This document shows, one piece after another, positions 41,934-51,270 of a stretch of 64,000 bases of DNA. Position 1 is the first letter of the stretch. Every line of letters starts with the position of its first letter. The stretch is from contig NZ_WOFH01000004.1 of the NCBI RefSeq assembly GCF_009733595.1, forward strand, positions 310,001 to 374,000. Direction: 5' to 3'. The DNA comes from Actinomadura litoris. Its GTDB lineage: Bacteria > Actinomycetota > Actinomycetes > Streptosporangiales > Streptosporangiaceae. Under the pieces are notes generated by a model. The model was not told the origin of the DNA. It worked only from the letters and a program-made list of their open reading frames with translations, and made no database searches. The translations under genes and the position numbers were made by a program.

Positions 41934-43256
41934 GTGGACGAGAAGGCCGAGCGGCTGAGCGGGGACGTCCCGGCCAGGCCCGGTGAAGGCAGGCCGGGCG
42001 GGGACGGCGCGGCCGCCAGGATCGACCGGGCGGCGGCCGAGCGCATGGAGGAGATCTTCGAGGGCCTCGCGCCCGCGGCGGCGGGCGCCGCGCGGGTCGC
42101 GGGGAGCGTGAGCGAGCCGGTCCGGCGGGCCGCGCGCGACGCCGCCGGGCTGGCCGCGACGCGGTTCGTCGAGCAACTGTCGGGCACGCCCGCGATGCGG
42201 GTGGTGGAGCGCGCCGCCCGCGAGGCCGCCGTCAAGATCGCGACGTCGGCGGCGGAGAAGGCCGTGCTGGAGGCCCGCGCGGTCGCCGGGTCCAACCCGG
42301 TCACCGGCACCGCCTTCGAGGTCACCGCCACCGCGATGACGCTGGCCGAGCAGGCCGTGCAGCACCCGGTGGCCGCCTCGATGGCGGAGGCCGCGCGGCG
42401 GCTGGCCGTCCGCAGCCCGCTCGCCCGCGCCGCCTCCGCCACCGCGCGGGACGTGGCGGGCCGCACCGTCTCCGCGCCGGTCGTGCAGGCCGCCACCAGG
42501 ATCGTCGCCGACACCGCCGTCGACGCGGTCGCCGACGTCGCCGTGGAGGTCGCGCTCGACGTGGGCCGCGACGTGATCGTCCGGGTCGTCCGGCAGGCGG
42601 CGGGGGAGGCCGCCCGCGACCTGGCCGCGACGGTGCGCGACCGGGCCCGCGACGCCGCCGAGGCCGCCGAGCTGACGCCGCTGACCTCCGCCGTCGCCGA
42701 TCTCGCCGCGCGCGCCGCCGGGAGCGGGGCCGCGCGGTCGGCGGGCGACCTGGTCGCCGCCGCCGCGGGCAGCGCCGTCGCCCGCACCGCCGGGGGGCTG
42801 GCGCTGCGGCTGGCCACCCGGACCGCCGCCGTCGCCATCGAGGCGGTGATGGCCGAGCTGATGCGCGAGGCGCTGCGGCTGGCGATGAAGGACGCGCTGC
42901 GCGACCTGATGTTCGACGTCGCGCGGGAGGTGGTCGTCGACGTCATGAAGACCACGTGGGTCACCGCGACCCGTCCCGGGCCCGGTGCCCCCGTGCCGCC
43001 CTGGGCCGCCGCGACCGTGACCACGGCGACGGTCGTCGCGGACACCGCCGTCCCTGACGCCGACGTTTCCGACGCGAACGTGGCGGACGCGGCGGACGCG
43101 GGGGCGGCGGACGCGGGCGTCACCGACGCCTTCGCCGACCTGTTCGCGCGCGCCGCCCGCGCCACCGTCACGCTGATGAACGCGCCCGCCCCCGGACGGG
43201 CCGCGATCGCACTACCGGCCTCCGGGGACGAGGACCGGGAGGAGCGCGCCGGCTGA
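41934..43256 (+). CDS. Long Ala-rich amphipathic-helix protein, function unknown
   Basis: 440 residues, Ala near 30%, Val and Arg rich, almost no Cys or Trp, predicted nearly all helix from residue 30 to 350 (e.g. AAREAAVKIATSAAEKAVLE, TAVDAVADVAVEVALDVGRD). The helices look amphipathic with small-residue packing and contain repeated RxAA/VADxA phrases. The C-terminal 90 residues have a Pro-rich spacer, then an ADAADAG-like low-complexity segment. No signal peptide or TM. GTG 41934 is 8 nt after GAGGGG; GTG 41919/41928 are alternatives. A TATGGT -10 lies at 41893. Phasin-, apolipoprotein- or colicin-like packing is possible but unproven. Confidence 0.65.
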   Translation: MDEKAERLSGDVPARPGEGRPGGDGAAARIDRAAAERMEEIFEGLAPAAAGAARVAGSVSEPVRRAARDAAGLAATRFVEQLSGTPAMRVVERAAREAAVKIATSAAEKAVLEARAVAGSNPVTGTAFEVTATAMTLAEQAVQHPVAASMAEAARRLAVRSPLARAASATARDVAGRTVSAPVVQAATRIVADTAVDAVADVAVEVALDVGRDVIVRVVRQAAGEAARDLAATVRDRARDAAEAAELTPLTSAVADLAARAAGSGAARSAGDLVAAAAGSAVARTAGGLALRLATRTAAVAIEAVMAELMREALRLAMKDALRDLMFDVAREVVVDVMKTTWVTATRPGPGAPVPPWAAATVTTATVVADTAVPDADVSDANVADAADAGAADAGVTDAFADLFARAARATVTLMNAPAPGRAAIALPASGDEDREERAG

Positions 43257-43262
43257 GGCCCG

Positions 43263-43291
43263 TCTCAGAAGTTCCTGAGAGGGGCGTGAGA
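43263..43291. promoter_or_regulatory. CTCA/TGAG boxes upstream of response-regulator gene
   Basis: TCTCAG-AAGTTC-CTGAGA (43263-43280) is a perfect 6-6-6 inverted repeat. With GTGAGA (43286-43291) it makes, on the minus strand, two CTCA units exactly 11 bp apart. The same phased CTCA elements precede the GT2-GtrA gene. Likely binding sites of the OmpR-family regulator encoded next to them. Confidence 0.6.
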
Positions 43292-43341
43292 AACCCCGGC
43301 GGGCGGCCGGGCCCGGCACCGGCGGTGCTTACCGTGAGCGC

Positions 43342-44061
43342 ATGGAGGTTGGCACACGGATGGACGCCCCGCGGATACTGGTGGTGGACGACGAGCCGGC
43401 GGTCCGGGAGTCGCTGTCGCACAGCCTGGCGTTCGAGGGGTACGCGGTCGCCGAGGCCGCCGACGGGGCGGCGGCGCTGGAGCGGGTCGGGCGCGAGCGC
43501 CTCGACCTGATCGTCCTGGACATCCTGATGCCGCGGCTGGACGGGCTGACCACCTGCCGGCGGCTGCGCGCGCTGGGCGCCACGACGCCGGTGCTGATGC
43601 TGACGGCCCGCGACATGATCGGCGACCGCGTCACCGGCCTGGACGCGGGGGCCGACGACTACCTCGCCAAGCCCTTCGAGCTGGACGAGCTGCTGGCGCG
43701 CGTCCGGGCGCTGCTGCGCCGGGGCGCGATGGCCGCCGAGCCCCGCCGCGACAGCGTCCTGTCCTTCGACGACCTGCGGATGGACACCCTCACCCGCGAG
43801 GTCACCCGCGCGGGGCGGGCACTGGAGCTGACCCGCACCGAGCACATGCTGCTGGAGCTGCTCCTCTCGCACCCGAGGCAGGTCCTGACGCGCGAGCAGA
43901 TCCTGGAGGCGGTGTGGGGCTTCGACTTCGAGCCGACCTCCAACTCCCTGGACGTGTACGTGATGTACCTGCGGCGCAAGACGGAGGCAGGCGGGTTACC
44001 GCGGCTCGTCCACACCGTCCGGGGGGTCGGGTACGTGCTGCGGTCGGCGGCCTCCCCTTGA
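43342..44061 (+). CDS. OmpR/PhoP-family response regulator
   Basis: 239 residues. The receiver domain (about 9-125) has acidic pair DDE (16-18), phosphoacceptor Asp60 in VLDILMP, and the conserved Lys in [10 protein letters not shown]. The winged helix (about 135-235) has [20 protein letters not shown] and [17 protein letters not shown]. It resembles MprA/TcrA-type regulators of envelope stress. Start ATG 43342 or ATG 43360, the latter after GGAGG at wide spacing. The downstream kinase overlaps by TTGA. Phosphorylation would enhance binding to the CTCA repeats. Confidence 0.92.
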   Translation: MEVGTRMDAPRILVVDDEPAVRESLSHSLAFEGYAVAEAADGAAALERVGRERLDLIVLDILMPRLDGLTTCRRLRALGATTPVLMLTARDMIGDRVTGLDAGADDYLAKPFELDELLARVRALLRRGAMAAEPRRDSVLSFDDLRMDTLTREVTRAGRALELTRTEHMLLELLLSHPRQVLTREQILEAVWGFDFEPTSNSLDVYVMYLRRKTEAGGLPRLVHTVRGVGYVLRSAASP

Positions 44062-45533
44062 TCCGGCGGCCGCCGTGGGCGGGCCGGGTGACGCTGCGGA
44101 CGCGGATGGCGCTGCTGACCGCGGTCGCGGTGGCGCTCGCCGTCGCCGCGTGCGCGACCGCGAGCTGGTACCTGACCCGCGACCGGCTCTACGACCAGCT
44201 CGACGACAGACTCGGCGCGATGAGCGGGCCGCCGTCCGCTCCGCAGGGCGGGCTGCCGCCGCGCCGGCAGCGGTTCCGGCAGCTGCTCCAGCAGGACCTC
44301 GCCCAGGCGCTGAAGTCCTGCCGCCCGGAGGCCCAGGGCGCCGGCGCCCAGTCCCGGCTGCCCGGCACGCTGGCGATGACGCAGGTGGTGAACGCGCGGG
44401 GGCAGGGGTGCACGCTGCCCGGAGCGGGGTCGCTCGGGGTCACCCACGCCGACGCGGAGGTCGCCCGGGGCGAGCGGGACCGCGTCGTCCACGACGGGGC
44501 GGGCGTGGCCGCCTCCGGCGGCCGGGCGCGCGTGCGGGTGCTGACCCGGTCGATGCGCATGGGCGACGGGGAGACGTTCGCGGTGTCGTTCGCGCTCTCG
44601 CTCAACGAGGTGGAGGACCCGCTCGGCGACCTCGCGGTGCTGCTGGTGGCGGTGACGGCGCTGGGGGTGCTGGTGTCGGCGGGGGCGGGGCTGCTGACGG
44701 CGCGCACGGCGCTGCGCCCGGTGGAGGATCTGACCGGCGCGGTCGAGTACATCGCCCGCACCGAGGACCTCGGCACCCGCATCCCCGTGGACGGCACGGA
44801 CGAGATCGCGCGGCTGAGCCTGTCGTTCAACAGCATGACCGGCGCGCTGGCCGCGTCCCGCGAGCGGCAGTGGCGGCTGATCGCCGACGCGGGGCACGAG
44901 CTGCGCACGCCGCTGACGAGCCTGCGCACCAACATCGACCTGCTGCTGCGCGCGGATGCGGCGGGCCGGGACCTGCCCGCCGGCACCCGCCGCGAGATGC
45001 TCGCGAGCGTGAAGGCGCAGATGGTGGAGCTGTCCAGCCTGGTCGGCGACCTGCTGGAGCTGGCCCGCCCCGACGAGGCGGAGCCGGTGCGCGCGGCGGT
45101 CGCGCTGCACGAGGTCGTCGACCGCGCGGTGGAGCGCGCCCGCCCGCGCGGCCCCGGCCTGGTGATCGAGGCGTTCACGACGCCGTGGCACGTGGCCGGT
45201 GATCCGGGGTCGCTGGAGCGCGCGGTGGTCAACCTGCTCGACAACGCCATCAAGTTCAGCCCGCCGGGCGAGACCGTGACGGTGCTGCTGCGGCGCGGTG
45301 AGCTGACCGTCCGCGACCGGGGCCCCGGCATCCCCGCCGAGGACCTCCCGCACGTGTTCGAGCGGTTCTGGCGTTCGCCGTCCGCGCGGAGCCTGCCCGG
45401 GTCGGGGCTGGGCCTGTCGATCGTCGCGCGGGTGGTGTGCGAGTGCGGCGGGAAGGTCGTGCTGGAACCGGCGGACGGCGGCGGGACCCTCGCCCGCGTC
45501 CGGCTCCCGGGCACGCCCCGCCGGCCCGCCTGA
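44058..45533 (+). CDS. Sensor histidine kinase
   Basis: 491 residues. TM1 ([20 protein letters not shown]), an extracytoplasmic domain of about 150 residues with two Cys (KSCRPE, GQGCTL), TM2 ([20 protein letters not shown]), HAMP ([20 protein letters not shown]), HisKA with His280 in [13 protein letters not shown], and HATPase motifs ([26 protein letters not shown]). The TTG at 44058 overlaps the regulator's TGA, which suggests translational coupling; GTG 44088 is an alternative. The paired regulator next door is its evident partner. The signal is probably an envelope or cell-surface change. Confidence 0.9.
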   Translation: MIRRPPWAGRVTLRTRMALLTAVAVALAVAACATASWYLTRDRLYDQLDDRLGAMSGPPSAPQGGLPPRRQRFRQLLQQDLAQALKSCRPEAQGAGAQSRLPGTLAMTQVVNARGQGCTLPGAGSLGVTHADAEVARGERDRVVHDGAGVAASGGRARVRVLTRSMRMGDGETFAVSFALSLNEVEDPLGDLAVLLVAVTALGVLVSAGAGLLTARTALRPVEDLTGAVEYIARTEDLGTRIPVDGTDEIARLSLSFNSMTGALAASRERQWRLIADAGHELRTPLTSLRTNIDLLLRADAAGRDLPAGTRREMLASVKAQMVELSSLVGDLLELARPDEAEPVRAAVALHEVVDRAVERARPRGPGLVIEAFTTPWHVAGDPGSLERAVVNLLDNAIKFSPPGETVTVLLRRGELTVRDRGPGIPAEDLPHVFERFWRSPSARSLPGSGLGLSIVARVVCECGGKVVLEPADGGGTLARVRLPGTPRRPA

Positions 45534-45540
45534 CGGTTTT

Positions 45541-45567
45541 CTCATCGGCCCCTCATGGACGGCTCAG
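45541..45567. promoter_or_regulatory. Three CTCA direct repeats phased at 11 bp before GT2-GtrA gene
   Basis: CTCAT (45541-45545), CTCAT (45552-45556) and CTCAG (45563-45567) recur at exactly 11 bp, so they face one side of the helix, the pattern bound by tandem OmpR-family dimers. They lie 35-60 bp before the GT2-GtrA ATG and just after the kinase stop, so the upstream two-component pair probably controls this glycosyltransferase operon. Confidence 0.65.
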
Positions 45568-45601
45568 GGGGTTCCCACACCGGCCGGTGAGCGTCGGTCG
45601 C

Positions 45602-46918
45602 ATGAATCACGTCGTCACCGAACGGGGCACGCCCGCCGGGCCGCCCCCGCCTTCGCCGAACGGCGGCAGGCGGGGCCGCCTGGTCGAGGTGGTGATCCCC
45701 GTCTACAACGAGGAGCGCGTACTGGCGGCCAGCGTCGAACGCCTCCACGCCTATCTGACCAGCACGTTCCCCTACCCGTTCCGGATCACGGTCGCCGACA
45801 ACGCCAGCACCGACGCGACGTGGCGGGCCGCCGTGGATCTGGCGGCGCGGCTCCCGCACGTCCACGCGACGCGGCTGGAGCTCAAGGGGCGCGGCCGCGC
45901 GCTGCGGCACGTGTGGAGCACCAGCGACGCCGACGTCGTCGCCTACATGGACGTGGACCTGTCCACGGACCTGGACGCGTTCCTGCCGCTGGTGGCGCCG
46001 CTGCTGTCGGGGCACAGCGACCTGGCGATCGGCAGCCGCCTCACCCGCGGCTCGGCGGTCGTGCGCGGGCCGCGCCGGGAGGTGATCTCCCGCTGCTACA
46101 ACCTGCTGCTGCGGACGGCGCTGGCCGCGCGGTTCAGCGACGCGCAGTGCGGCTTCAAGGCGGCCCGCACCGAGGTCGTCCAGGCGCTGCTGCCGTCGGT
46201 CGAGGACGAGGAGTGGTTCTTCGACACCGAACTGCTGCTGCTCGCCGAGCGCAACGGGCTGCGCATCCACGAGGTGCCGGTCGACTGGGTGGACGACCCC
46301 GACAGCCGCGTCGACGTCCTGCGCACCGCCCGCGACGACCTGCGCGGGATGGCCCGGGTCGCGCGGCGGATGCTGACCGGCGCGTTCCGCGCCCCGGTCG
46401 GCGGCCGCACGCGGCCCGGCGGCGCCGGTCCGGACGGCGCCCGCGCCGAGCTGCCCGCCGGGATGGCGCGGCAGCTGCCCGCGTTCGCCGTCATCGGGGT
46501 GATCAGCACCGCCGCGCAGCTCGTCCTGTTCGTGCTGCTCCGGACGGTGCTGGGGCCGCTGTGGGCGAACGCGCTGTCGCTGGTGGTCACCACGGTCGGC
46601 AACACCGCCGCCAACCGCCGCTTCACGTTCGGGGTGACCGGTTCCGAGCGGGCGTTCCGGCAGCAGATGGAGGGCGGGCTGGCGTTCCTGCTGGGCCTGG
46701 TGCTGAGCACGGGCGGGCTGGCGGCGCTGCACGCCGCCGCGCCCGGCGCGTCCCGTGCCGTCGAGGTCGCCGCGCTGGTCGCCGCCAACGCGGTGGCGAC
46801 GCTGGTGCGGTTCCTGCTCATGCGGGCGTGGATCTTCCATCCGCGCCGCGTGCGCGCGCACGGCCCGTCCGAGGTTCACGCGACCGCCGCCGAGGAGTCC
46901 GGGGGGACACCGTCATGA
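45602..46918 (+). CDS. Polyprenyl-phosphate glycosyltransferase GT2 fused to GtrA flippase-like domain
   Basis: 438 residues. The GT2 domain (about 28-265) has VEVVIPVYNEERVLAASVER, the donor-site VADNASTDAT and acid cluster AYMDVDLSTD. The catalytic region DAQCGFKAAR is typical of DPM/undecaprenyl-phosphate sugar synthases. Residues about 295-415 are the four-helix GtrA domain (FAVIGVISTAAQLVLFVLLR, NTAANRRFTFGVTG). The protein would make a lipid-phosphate sugar and move it across the membrane. It overlaps the next gene by ATGA and is preceded by CTCA repeats. Similar fusions occur in actinobacteria. Confidence 0.9.
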   Translation: MNHVVTERGTPAGPPPPSPNGGRRGRLVEVVIPVYNEERVLAASVERLHAYLTSTFPYPFRITVADNASTDATWRAAVDLAARLPHVHATRLELKGRGRALRHVWSTSDADVVAYMDVDLSTDLDAFLPLVAPLLSGHSDLAIGSRLTRGSAVVRGPRREVISRCYNLLLRTALAARFSDAQCGFKAARTEVVQALLPSVEDEEWFFDTELLLLAERNGLRIHEVPVDWVDDPDSRVDVLRTARDDLRGMARVARRMLTGAFRAPVGGRTRPGGAGPDGARAELPAGMARQLPAFAVIGVISTAAQLVLFVLLRTVLGPLWANALSLVVTTVGNTAANRRFTFGVTGSERAFRQQMEGGLAFLLGLVLSTGGLAALHAAAPGASRAVEVAALVAANAVATLVRFLLMRAWIFHPRRVRAHGPSEVHATAAEESGGTPS

Positions 46919-48939
46919 CCACCATCCAGAACCCCGCCGTCGCGTCCGGGGAGGCCGGCCCGGAGGGGGCGCGCCGGCTCCGGCGGCTGGCGTTCGGGCC
47001 GCCGGAGGATCCGCGTTGGGCGCGTCCCGCGTTGTGGGCGCTGCTCGTCGCGGCGGCCGTCCTGTACGGGTGGGGGCTGTCGAAGGCGGGCTATGCCAAC
47101 TCCTACTACTCGGCGGCCGTCCGGAGCGGCACGCAGAGCTGGAAGGCGTTCTTCTTCGGGTCGCTGGACTCCGGGTCGTTCATCACCGTCGACAAGCCGC
47201 CGATGGCGCTGTGGGTGATGGGCCTGTTCGCGCGGGTCATGGGCTTCGGGACGTGGAGCCTGCTGCTCCCGCAACTGCTGGAGGGCGTCGCGACGGTCGC
47301 CGTGCTGTACACGACGGTGCGGCGGGCGTTCGGCCCGGCGGCGGCGGTGCTGGCGGCGGCGGTGCTGACGCTGACGCCGATCACCGTCGCCATCAACCGC
47401 GACAACAATCCCGACACGCTGCTGATGCTGCTGCTGGTGTCGGCGGCGTGGGCGTGCCAGCGCGCGGCCGAGGGCGGGCGCGTCCGGTTCCTGCTGCTGG
47501 CGGCGTTCCTGGTCGGCTGCGGGTTCAACACCAAGATGCTGCAGGCGTTCCTGGTCGTGCCCGCGTTCGGGCTGGCGTACCTGGTGGCGGGCCGGGCCGG
47601 GGCGCTGCGCCGGGTCGCCCATCTGGCGGGGGCGGGCGCGGTGCTGGCGGCGGCGAGCCTGTGGTGGACGCTGGTCGTGGACGCGGTCCCGGCGGGCCGC
47701 CGTCCGTTCGTGGGCGGCAGCGGCGACGGCACGATGTGGGACCTGATCGTCGGCTACAACGGCCTCGGCCGGGTCTTCGGCGCCGACAGCGAGCGCGCCG
47801 GCGGCCGGGCCGGGGCGGGTGCGGCGTTCGGGGGCGAGCCCGGCGCGGGACGGCTGTTCGACGATCTGTCGGGCGGGCAGATCTCGTGGCTGATCCCGCT
47901 GGCGGTGCTGGCGTGCGCGGCCGGGCTGGTGCTGCTGCGCGGGCGGCCCCGCACGGACCCCGAGCGGGCCGCGCTGCTGCTGTGGGGCGGCTGGCTGGCC
48001 GTCCACTTCGTCGTGTTCTCCTTCGCGCGGGGGCTGTTCCATCCGTACTACTCCACGGCGCTGGCCCCGGCGATCGCCGCCCTGGTCGGCGGTGGCGGCG
48101 TCCTGCTGTTCAGGGCGCACCGGAGGTCGGCGGCGTGGGCGTGGGCGCTTCCGGCGGGGATCGCGGTCACCGGGGCGTGGGCGCTGGTGCTGCTGGGCCG
48201 GACGCCGTCGTGGCATCCGTGGCTGCGGTGGACGGTCGCGGCGGCGGCGGTCCTCGCGGTCGCGGGCCTGGTGGCGGGGCGCGCGAGCCGCCGCGCGGGC
48301 CTGCGGGCGATCGTCGCGGGGCTGGTGTTCGCGCTGGCGGCGGGGCTGGCGGGGCCGGCCGCGTTCGCGGTGTCGGCCGCGTCGAGCCGGACGAACGGCG
48401 CCAACCCGCTGGCCGGGCCGGTCCGGGAGGGCCGCGGCGGCATACCGGTGGGCGGTCCGATCGGGCGCGGCGCTCCGGGCGGCGCGCCGCCGGGGCGGGG
48501 TCCGGAGGGTTTCACGCGCCCTCGGGGAGGGATGTTCCCTGGCGGCCCCGGGGGTCCTGGTGGTCCGGGCGGCGGTGTCTCCGCGGGGATGACCGGTTAC
48601 CTGGAGCGGAACCAGGGCACGGCGCTGTGGCTGGTCGCGGTGCCGAGCGCGCTGGAGGCGTCCTCGATCATCCTGCGGACGGGGCGTCCGGTCATCGCGA
48701 TGGGCGGCTTCACCGGGCGCGACCCCGCGATGACCGTCGCGAGGCTGCGGCGCTACGTGGAGGAGGGGAAGCTGCGGTACGTGCTCGTCGGCGGCGGCGG
48801 CGTGCTGCCCGACCTGGGCTCCGCCGAGGTGACCGCGTGGGTCGTGAAGACCGGGGCGCCGGTCGACCCCGGCGAGTACGGCGGCCCGCCGGGGTCCGGG
48901 ACGCCGGGCGTGCGGCTCTACCGGTTGGGGTCCTCGTGA
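46915..48939 (+). CDS. ArnT/PMT-like (GT39/GT-C) membrane glycosyltransferase 1
   Basis: 674 residues, about 11-13 TM helices. The acidic first loop carries NSYYSAAVRSGTQSWKAFFF, then GSFITVDKPPMALW and INRDNNPDTL, hallmarks of GT39-like enzymes using lipid-phosphate sugars. Two GVGGNGL-like motifs occur later (VGYNGLGRVFG). Between the last helices and the C-terminal soluble domain is a collagen-like Gly-Pro-rich stretch (GGPGGPGGPGGG) inside a flexible linker (about 515-565). The C-terminal domain (about 570-670) is alpha-beta and faces outward. Start ATG 46915 overlaps the GT2 stop. It would transfer the flipped sugar to cell-wall or protein acceptors. Confidence 0.88.
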   Translation: MTTIQNPAVASGEAGPEGARRLRRLAFGPPEDPRWARPALWALLVAAAVLYGWGLSKAGYANSYYSAAVRSGTQSWKAFFFGSLDSGSFITVDKPPMALWVMGLFARVMGFGTWSLLLPQLLEGVATVAVLYTTVRRAFGPAAAVLAAAVLTLTPITVAINRDNNPDTLLMLLLVSAAWACQRAAEGGRVRFLLLAAFLVGCGFNTKMLQAFLVVPAFGLAYLVAGRAGALRRVAHLAGAGAVLAAASLWWTLVVDAVPAGRRPFVGGSGDGTMWDLIVGYNGLGRVFGADSERAGGRAGAGAAFGGEPGAGRLFDDLSGGQISWLIPLAVLACAAGLVLLRGRPRTDPERAALLLWGGWLAVHFVVFSFARGLFHPYYSTALAPAIAALVGGGGVLLFRAHRRSAAWAWALPAGIAVTGAWALVLLGRTPSWHPWLRWTVAAAAVLAVAGLVAGRASRRAGLRAIVAGLVFALAAGLAGPAAFAVSAASSRTNGANPLAGPVREGRGGIPVGGPIGRGAPGGAPPGRGPEGFTRPRGGMFPGGPGGPGGPGGGVSAGMTGYLERNQGTALWLVAVPSALEASSIILRTGRPVIAMGGFTGRDPAMTVARLRRYVEEGKLRYVLVGGGGVLPDLGSAEVTAWVVKTGAPVDPGEYGGPPGSGTPGVRLYRLGSS

Positions 48940-50867
48940 GGGCGCTGCGGCGGGTGCCGCCGTCGCTGCTGGTGCTGCTGGCGGGGACGGGCGCGCTCTA
49001 CCTGTGGGGGCTGGGCGAGTCCGGGTGGGCCAACCCGTTCTACTCGGCGGCGGTCCAGGCGGGCGCGACGAGCTGGAAGGCGTTCTTCTTCGGCGCGTCG
49101 GACTCGGCCGGGGCGATCACGGTCGACAAGGCGCCGGGGGCGCTGTGGCCGATGGCGCTGTCCGCGCGGATCTTCGGGTTGAGCTCCTGGAGCGTCCTGG
49201 TCCCGCAGGCGCTGATGGGGATGGCGACGGTCGGGACGCTGTACGCGGCCGTCCGGCGCCGGTTCCCGGAGTGGGCGGCGCTGCTGGCCGGGACGGCGCT
49301 GGCGCTCACACCGGTGGCGGCGCTGATGTTCCGGTTCAACAATCCCGACGCGCTGCTGGTGCTGCTGCTGACGCTCGGCGCGTACGGGATGCTCCGCGCG
49401 CAGGAGGGCGCGCAGACGCGGTGGCTGGTGTTCGCGGCGTGGTGCGTGGGGACGGGGTTCCTGGCCAAGATGCTTCAGGCGTTCCTGGTGGTGCCGGTGT
49501 TCGCGCTGGTCTACGCGGCGACCGCGCCCACGCCGCCGCGGCGGCGGCTGTGGCAGTCGGTGCTGGCCGGCGCCGCGCTGCTGGTGTCGGCGGGGTGGTG
49601 GGTGGCGGCGGTCGCGCTGGTGCCGGCGTCCTCGCGGCCCTATGTCGGCGGGACGCAGCACAACTCGGTGCTGGAGCTCACGCTCGGCTACAACGGCCTG
49701 GGGCGGCTGAACGGCGAGGAGACGGGCGGGCTCGGCAACCTCGACCAGGACGCCGGGTGGGACCGGATGTTCGGGCCGGTGATCGGCGGTCAGGTGTCCT
49801 GGCTGCTGCCGGCGGCGCTCGTCCTGCTGGCGGCGGGCCTGTGGACGACGCGCCGGGCGCCGCGGACCGACCCGGCGCGGGCCGCGTTCGCGCTGTGGGG
49901 CGGGTGGCTGGTGATGACCGCCGCGGTGTTCAGCGCGATGCGGGGGATCTTCCACGAGTACTACACGGTGGCGCTGGCCCCGGCGATCGCGGCGCTGGTG
50001 GGCATGGGCGCGGCGGTGGTGTGGGAGCGGCGCCGGACGGCGGCCGGCGCGGCGGCGCTGGCGGCGGTGGTCGCGGGGACGTCGGTGTGGTCGTCGGTGC
50101 TGCTGGGCCGCGCGCAGGGGTGGAACCCGTGGCTCGGCCCGGCGGTGCTGGTGGCCGGGCTGGTCGCGGCGGCGGGGCTGGCGGCGGCGCGGCTGCTGCG
50201 GGAGCGTGTCCTCGCGGGCGCGGTGGCCCTGGCCGTCGCGGCGTGCCTGGCGGGCCCGGCCGCGTACGCGGCCGACACCGCCCGCACGCCGCACACGGGC
50301 GTGGTCGTGACCGCCGGGCCGCGGACGTCGGGCGGGTCGGGCCCGGGACACGGCTCCGGACGCGGCACCGGGCCGCCCGGGCCGCCCGGGCCGCCCGGGC
50401 CCGGCGGGCGGTCCCTCGCACCGCCGCCGGGCGGGCGCGCCGGGCCCCCGCCCGGCCTCCGGGGCGCCCCGGAGGGCGAGCGGCCGACGATGGCGCTCCT
50501 CACGAGGAAGCCGAGCGCCGCGGTGACCGCCGCGCTCACCGCGGACGCCGCGTCCTACACCTGGGTCGCGGCGACGGTCGGGTCCTATCCCGCCGCCGGC
50601 TACCAGCTCGCCGCGCGCAGGCCGGTGATGGCGGTCGGCGGCTTCAACGGGACCGATCCGGCGCCGACGCTGGCGGGGTTCCAGCGGCTCGTCCGGGAGA
50701 GGCGGATCCACTACTTCGTCGTGGACACGCGGGTCGGCATCATGGGCGGCCAGGCGCGCAGCGGCAGCGCCGAGGGGCGGCGGATCGCCGCGTGGGTCGC
50801 GGCGCGGTTCAGGCCGTCCACCGTCGACGGCGTCACCCTGTACGACCTGTCACCGGGGGCGGCGTGA
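48936..50867 (+). CDS. ArnT/PMT-like (GT39/GT-C) membrane glycosyltransferase 2
   Basis: 643 residues, same architecture as its neighbour: first-loop YSAAVQAGATSWKAFFFGAS, TVDKAPGALWPMA, RFNNPDALL, then a multi-helix core, a Gly/Pro linker with GPPGPPGPPGPGG (about 480-490) and an outward C-terminal domain with RKPSAAVTAALTADAASYTW. The two share motif order and length but differ widely in sequence, so this is an old duplication. The GTG at 48936 overlaps the previous stop (GTGA). Probably transfers a second sugar or acts on a different acceptor. Confidence 0.88.
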   Translation: MRALRRVPPSLLVLLAGTGALYLWGLGESGWANPFYSAAVQAGATSWKAFFFGASDSAGAITVDKAPGALWPMALSARIFGLSSWSVLVPQALMGMATVGTLYAAVRRRFPEWAALLAGTALALTPVAALMFRFNNPDALLVLLLTLGAYGMLRAQEGAQTRWLVFAAWCVGTGFLAKMLQAFLVVPVFALVYAATAPTPPRRRLWQSVLAGAALLVSAGWWVAAVALVPASSRPYVGGTQHNSVLELTLGYNGLGRLNGEETGGLGNLDQDAGWDRMFGPVIGGQVSWLLPAALVLLAAGLWTTRRAPRTDPARAAFALWGGWLVMTAAVFSAMRGIFHEYYTVALAPAIAALVGMGAAVVWERRRTAAGAAALAAVVAGTSVWSSVLLGRAQGWNPWLGPAVLVAGLVAAAGLAAARLLRERVLAGAVALAVAACLAGPAAYAADTARTPHTGVVVTAGPRTSGGSGPGHGSGRGTGPPGPPGPPGPGGRSLAPPPGGRAGPPPGLRGAPEGERPTMALLTRKPSAAVTAALTADAASYTWVAATVGSYPAAGYQLAARRPVMAVGGFNGTDPAPTLAGFQRLVRERRIHYFVVDTRVGIMGGQARSGSAEGRRIAAWVAARFRPSTVDGVTLYDLSPGAA

Positions 50868-50907
50868 TGTACTCGCGGGGTAGTCGCCGACGACACGGGA
50901 GTGACCG

Positions 50908-51207
50908 ATGGCCGACACGCTCGACGGCGCCGCCGTCGCCGACCGGTTGCGCGCGCTGCCCGCCTGGACGCGGGACGGCGCGGAGATCAGCAGGGAGGTG
51001 CGGGCCCCCTCGTTCCTGGCCGGGATCGACCTGGTCGGGGCCGTGGCCCGCGCCGCCGAGGACGCGGACCACCATCCCGACATCGACATCCGGTGGCGGA
51101 CGGTGCGGTTCGCGCTCACCACGCACAGCGCGGGCGGCCTCACCGCCCGCGACTTCGACCTGGCCGCCGTGATCGACCGGCTGGCGGGCGAGCACGGCGC
51201 GGAGTAG
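50908..51207 (+). CDS. 4a-hydroxytetrahydrobiopterin dehydratase (PCD/DCoH)
   Basis: 99 residues. The full pterin-binding motif AEDADHHPDIDIRW matches the E/D-x-x-x-H-H-P signature, and TTHSAGGLTARDFDLAAVID is the C-terminal part. The enzyme dehydrates 4a-hydroxytetrahydrobiopterin formed by aromatic amino-acid hydroxylases, or acts in molybdopterin-related metabolism in bacteria. No phenylalanine hydroxylase gene is in the window. It starts 40 bp after the GT39 gene with ATG 50908 (GGGAGTGACCG upstream). The function in actinobacteria is uncertain. Confidence 0.88.
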   Translation: MADTLDGAAVADRLRALPAWTRDGAEISREVRAPSFLAGIDLVGAVARAAEDADHHPDIDIRWRTVRFALTTHSAGGLTARDFDLAAVIDRLAGEHGAE

Positions 51208-51270
51208 CCCCCCGCACGGTGGCCGCGGGCCGGCTCGGAGGGCGGGTCGGTGGGCGGGTCGGCGGGCGGG

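Noticed and set aside
46755-48935. Open frame extending upstream of the second GT39 gene through the first
   Set aside because: The translation upstream of the GTG at 48936 is Arg/Gly-rich nonsense in a shifted frame of the first GT39 gene, while membrane-protein features begin at 48936.
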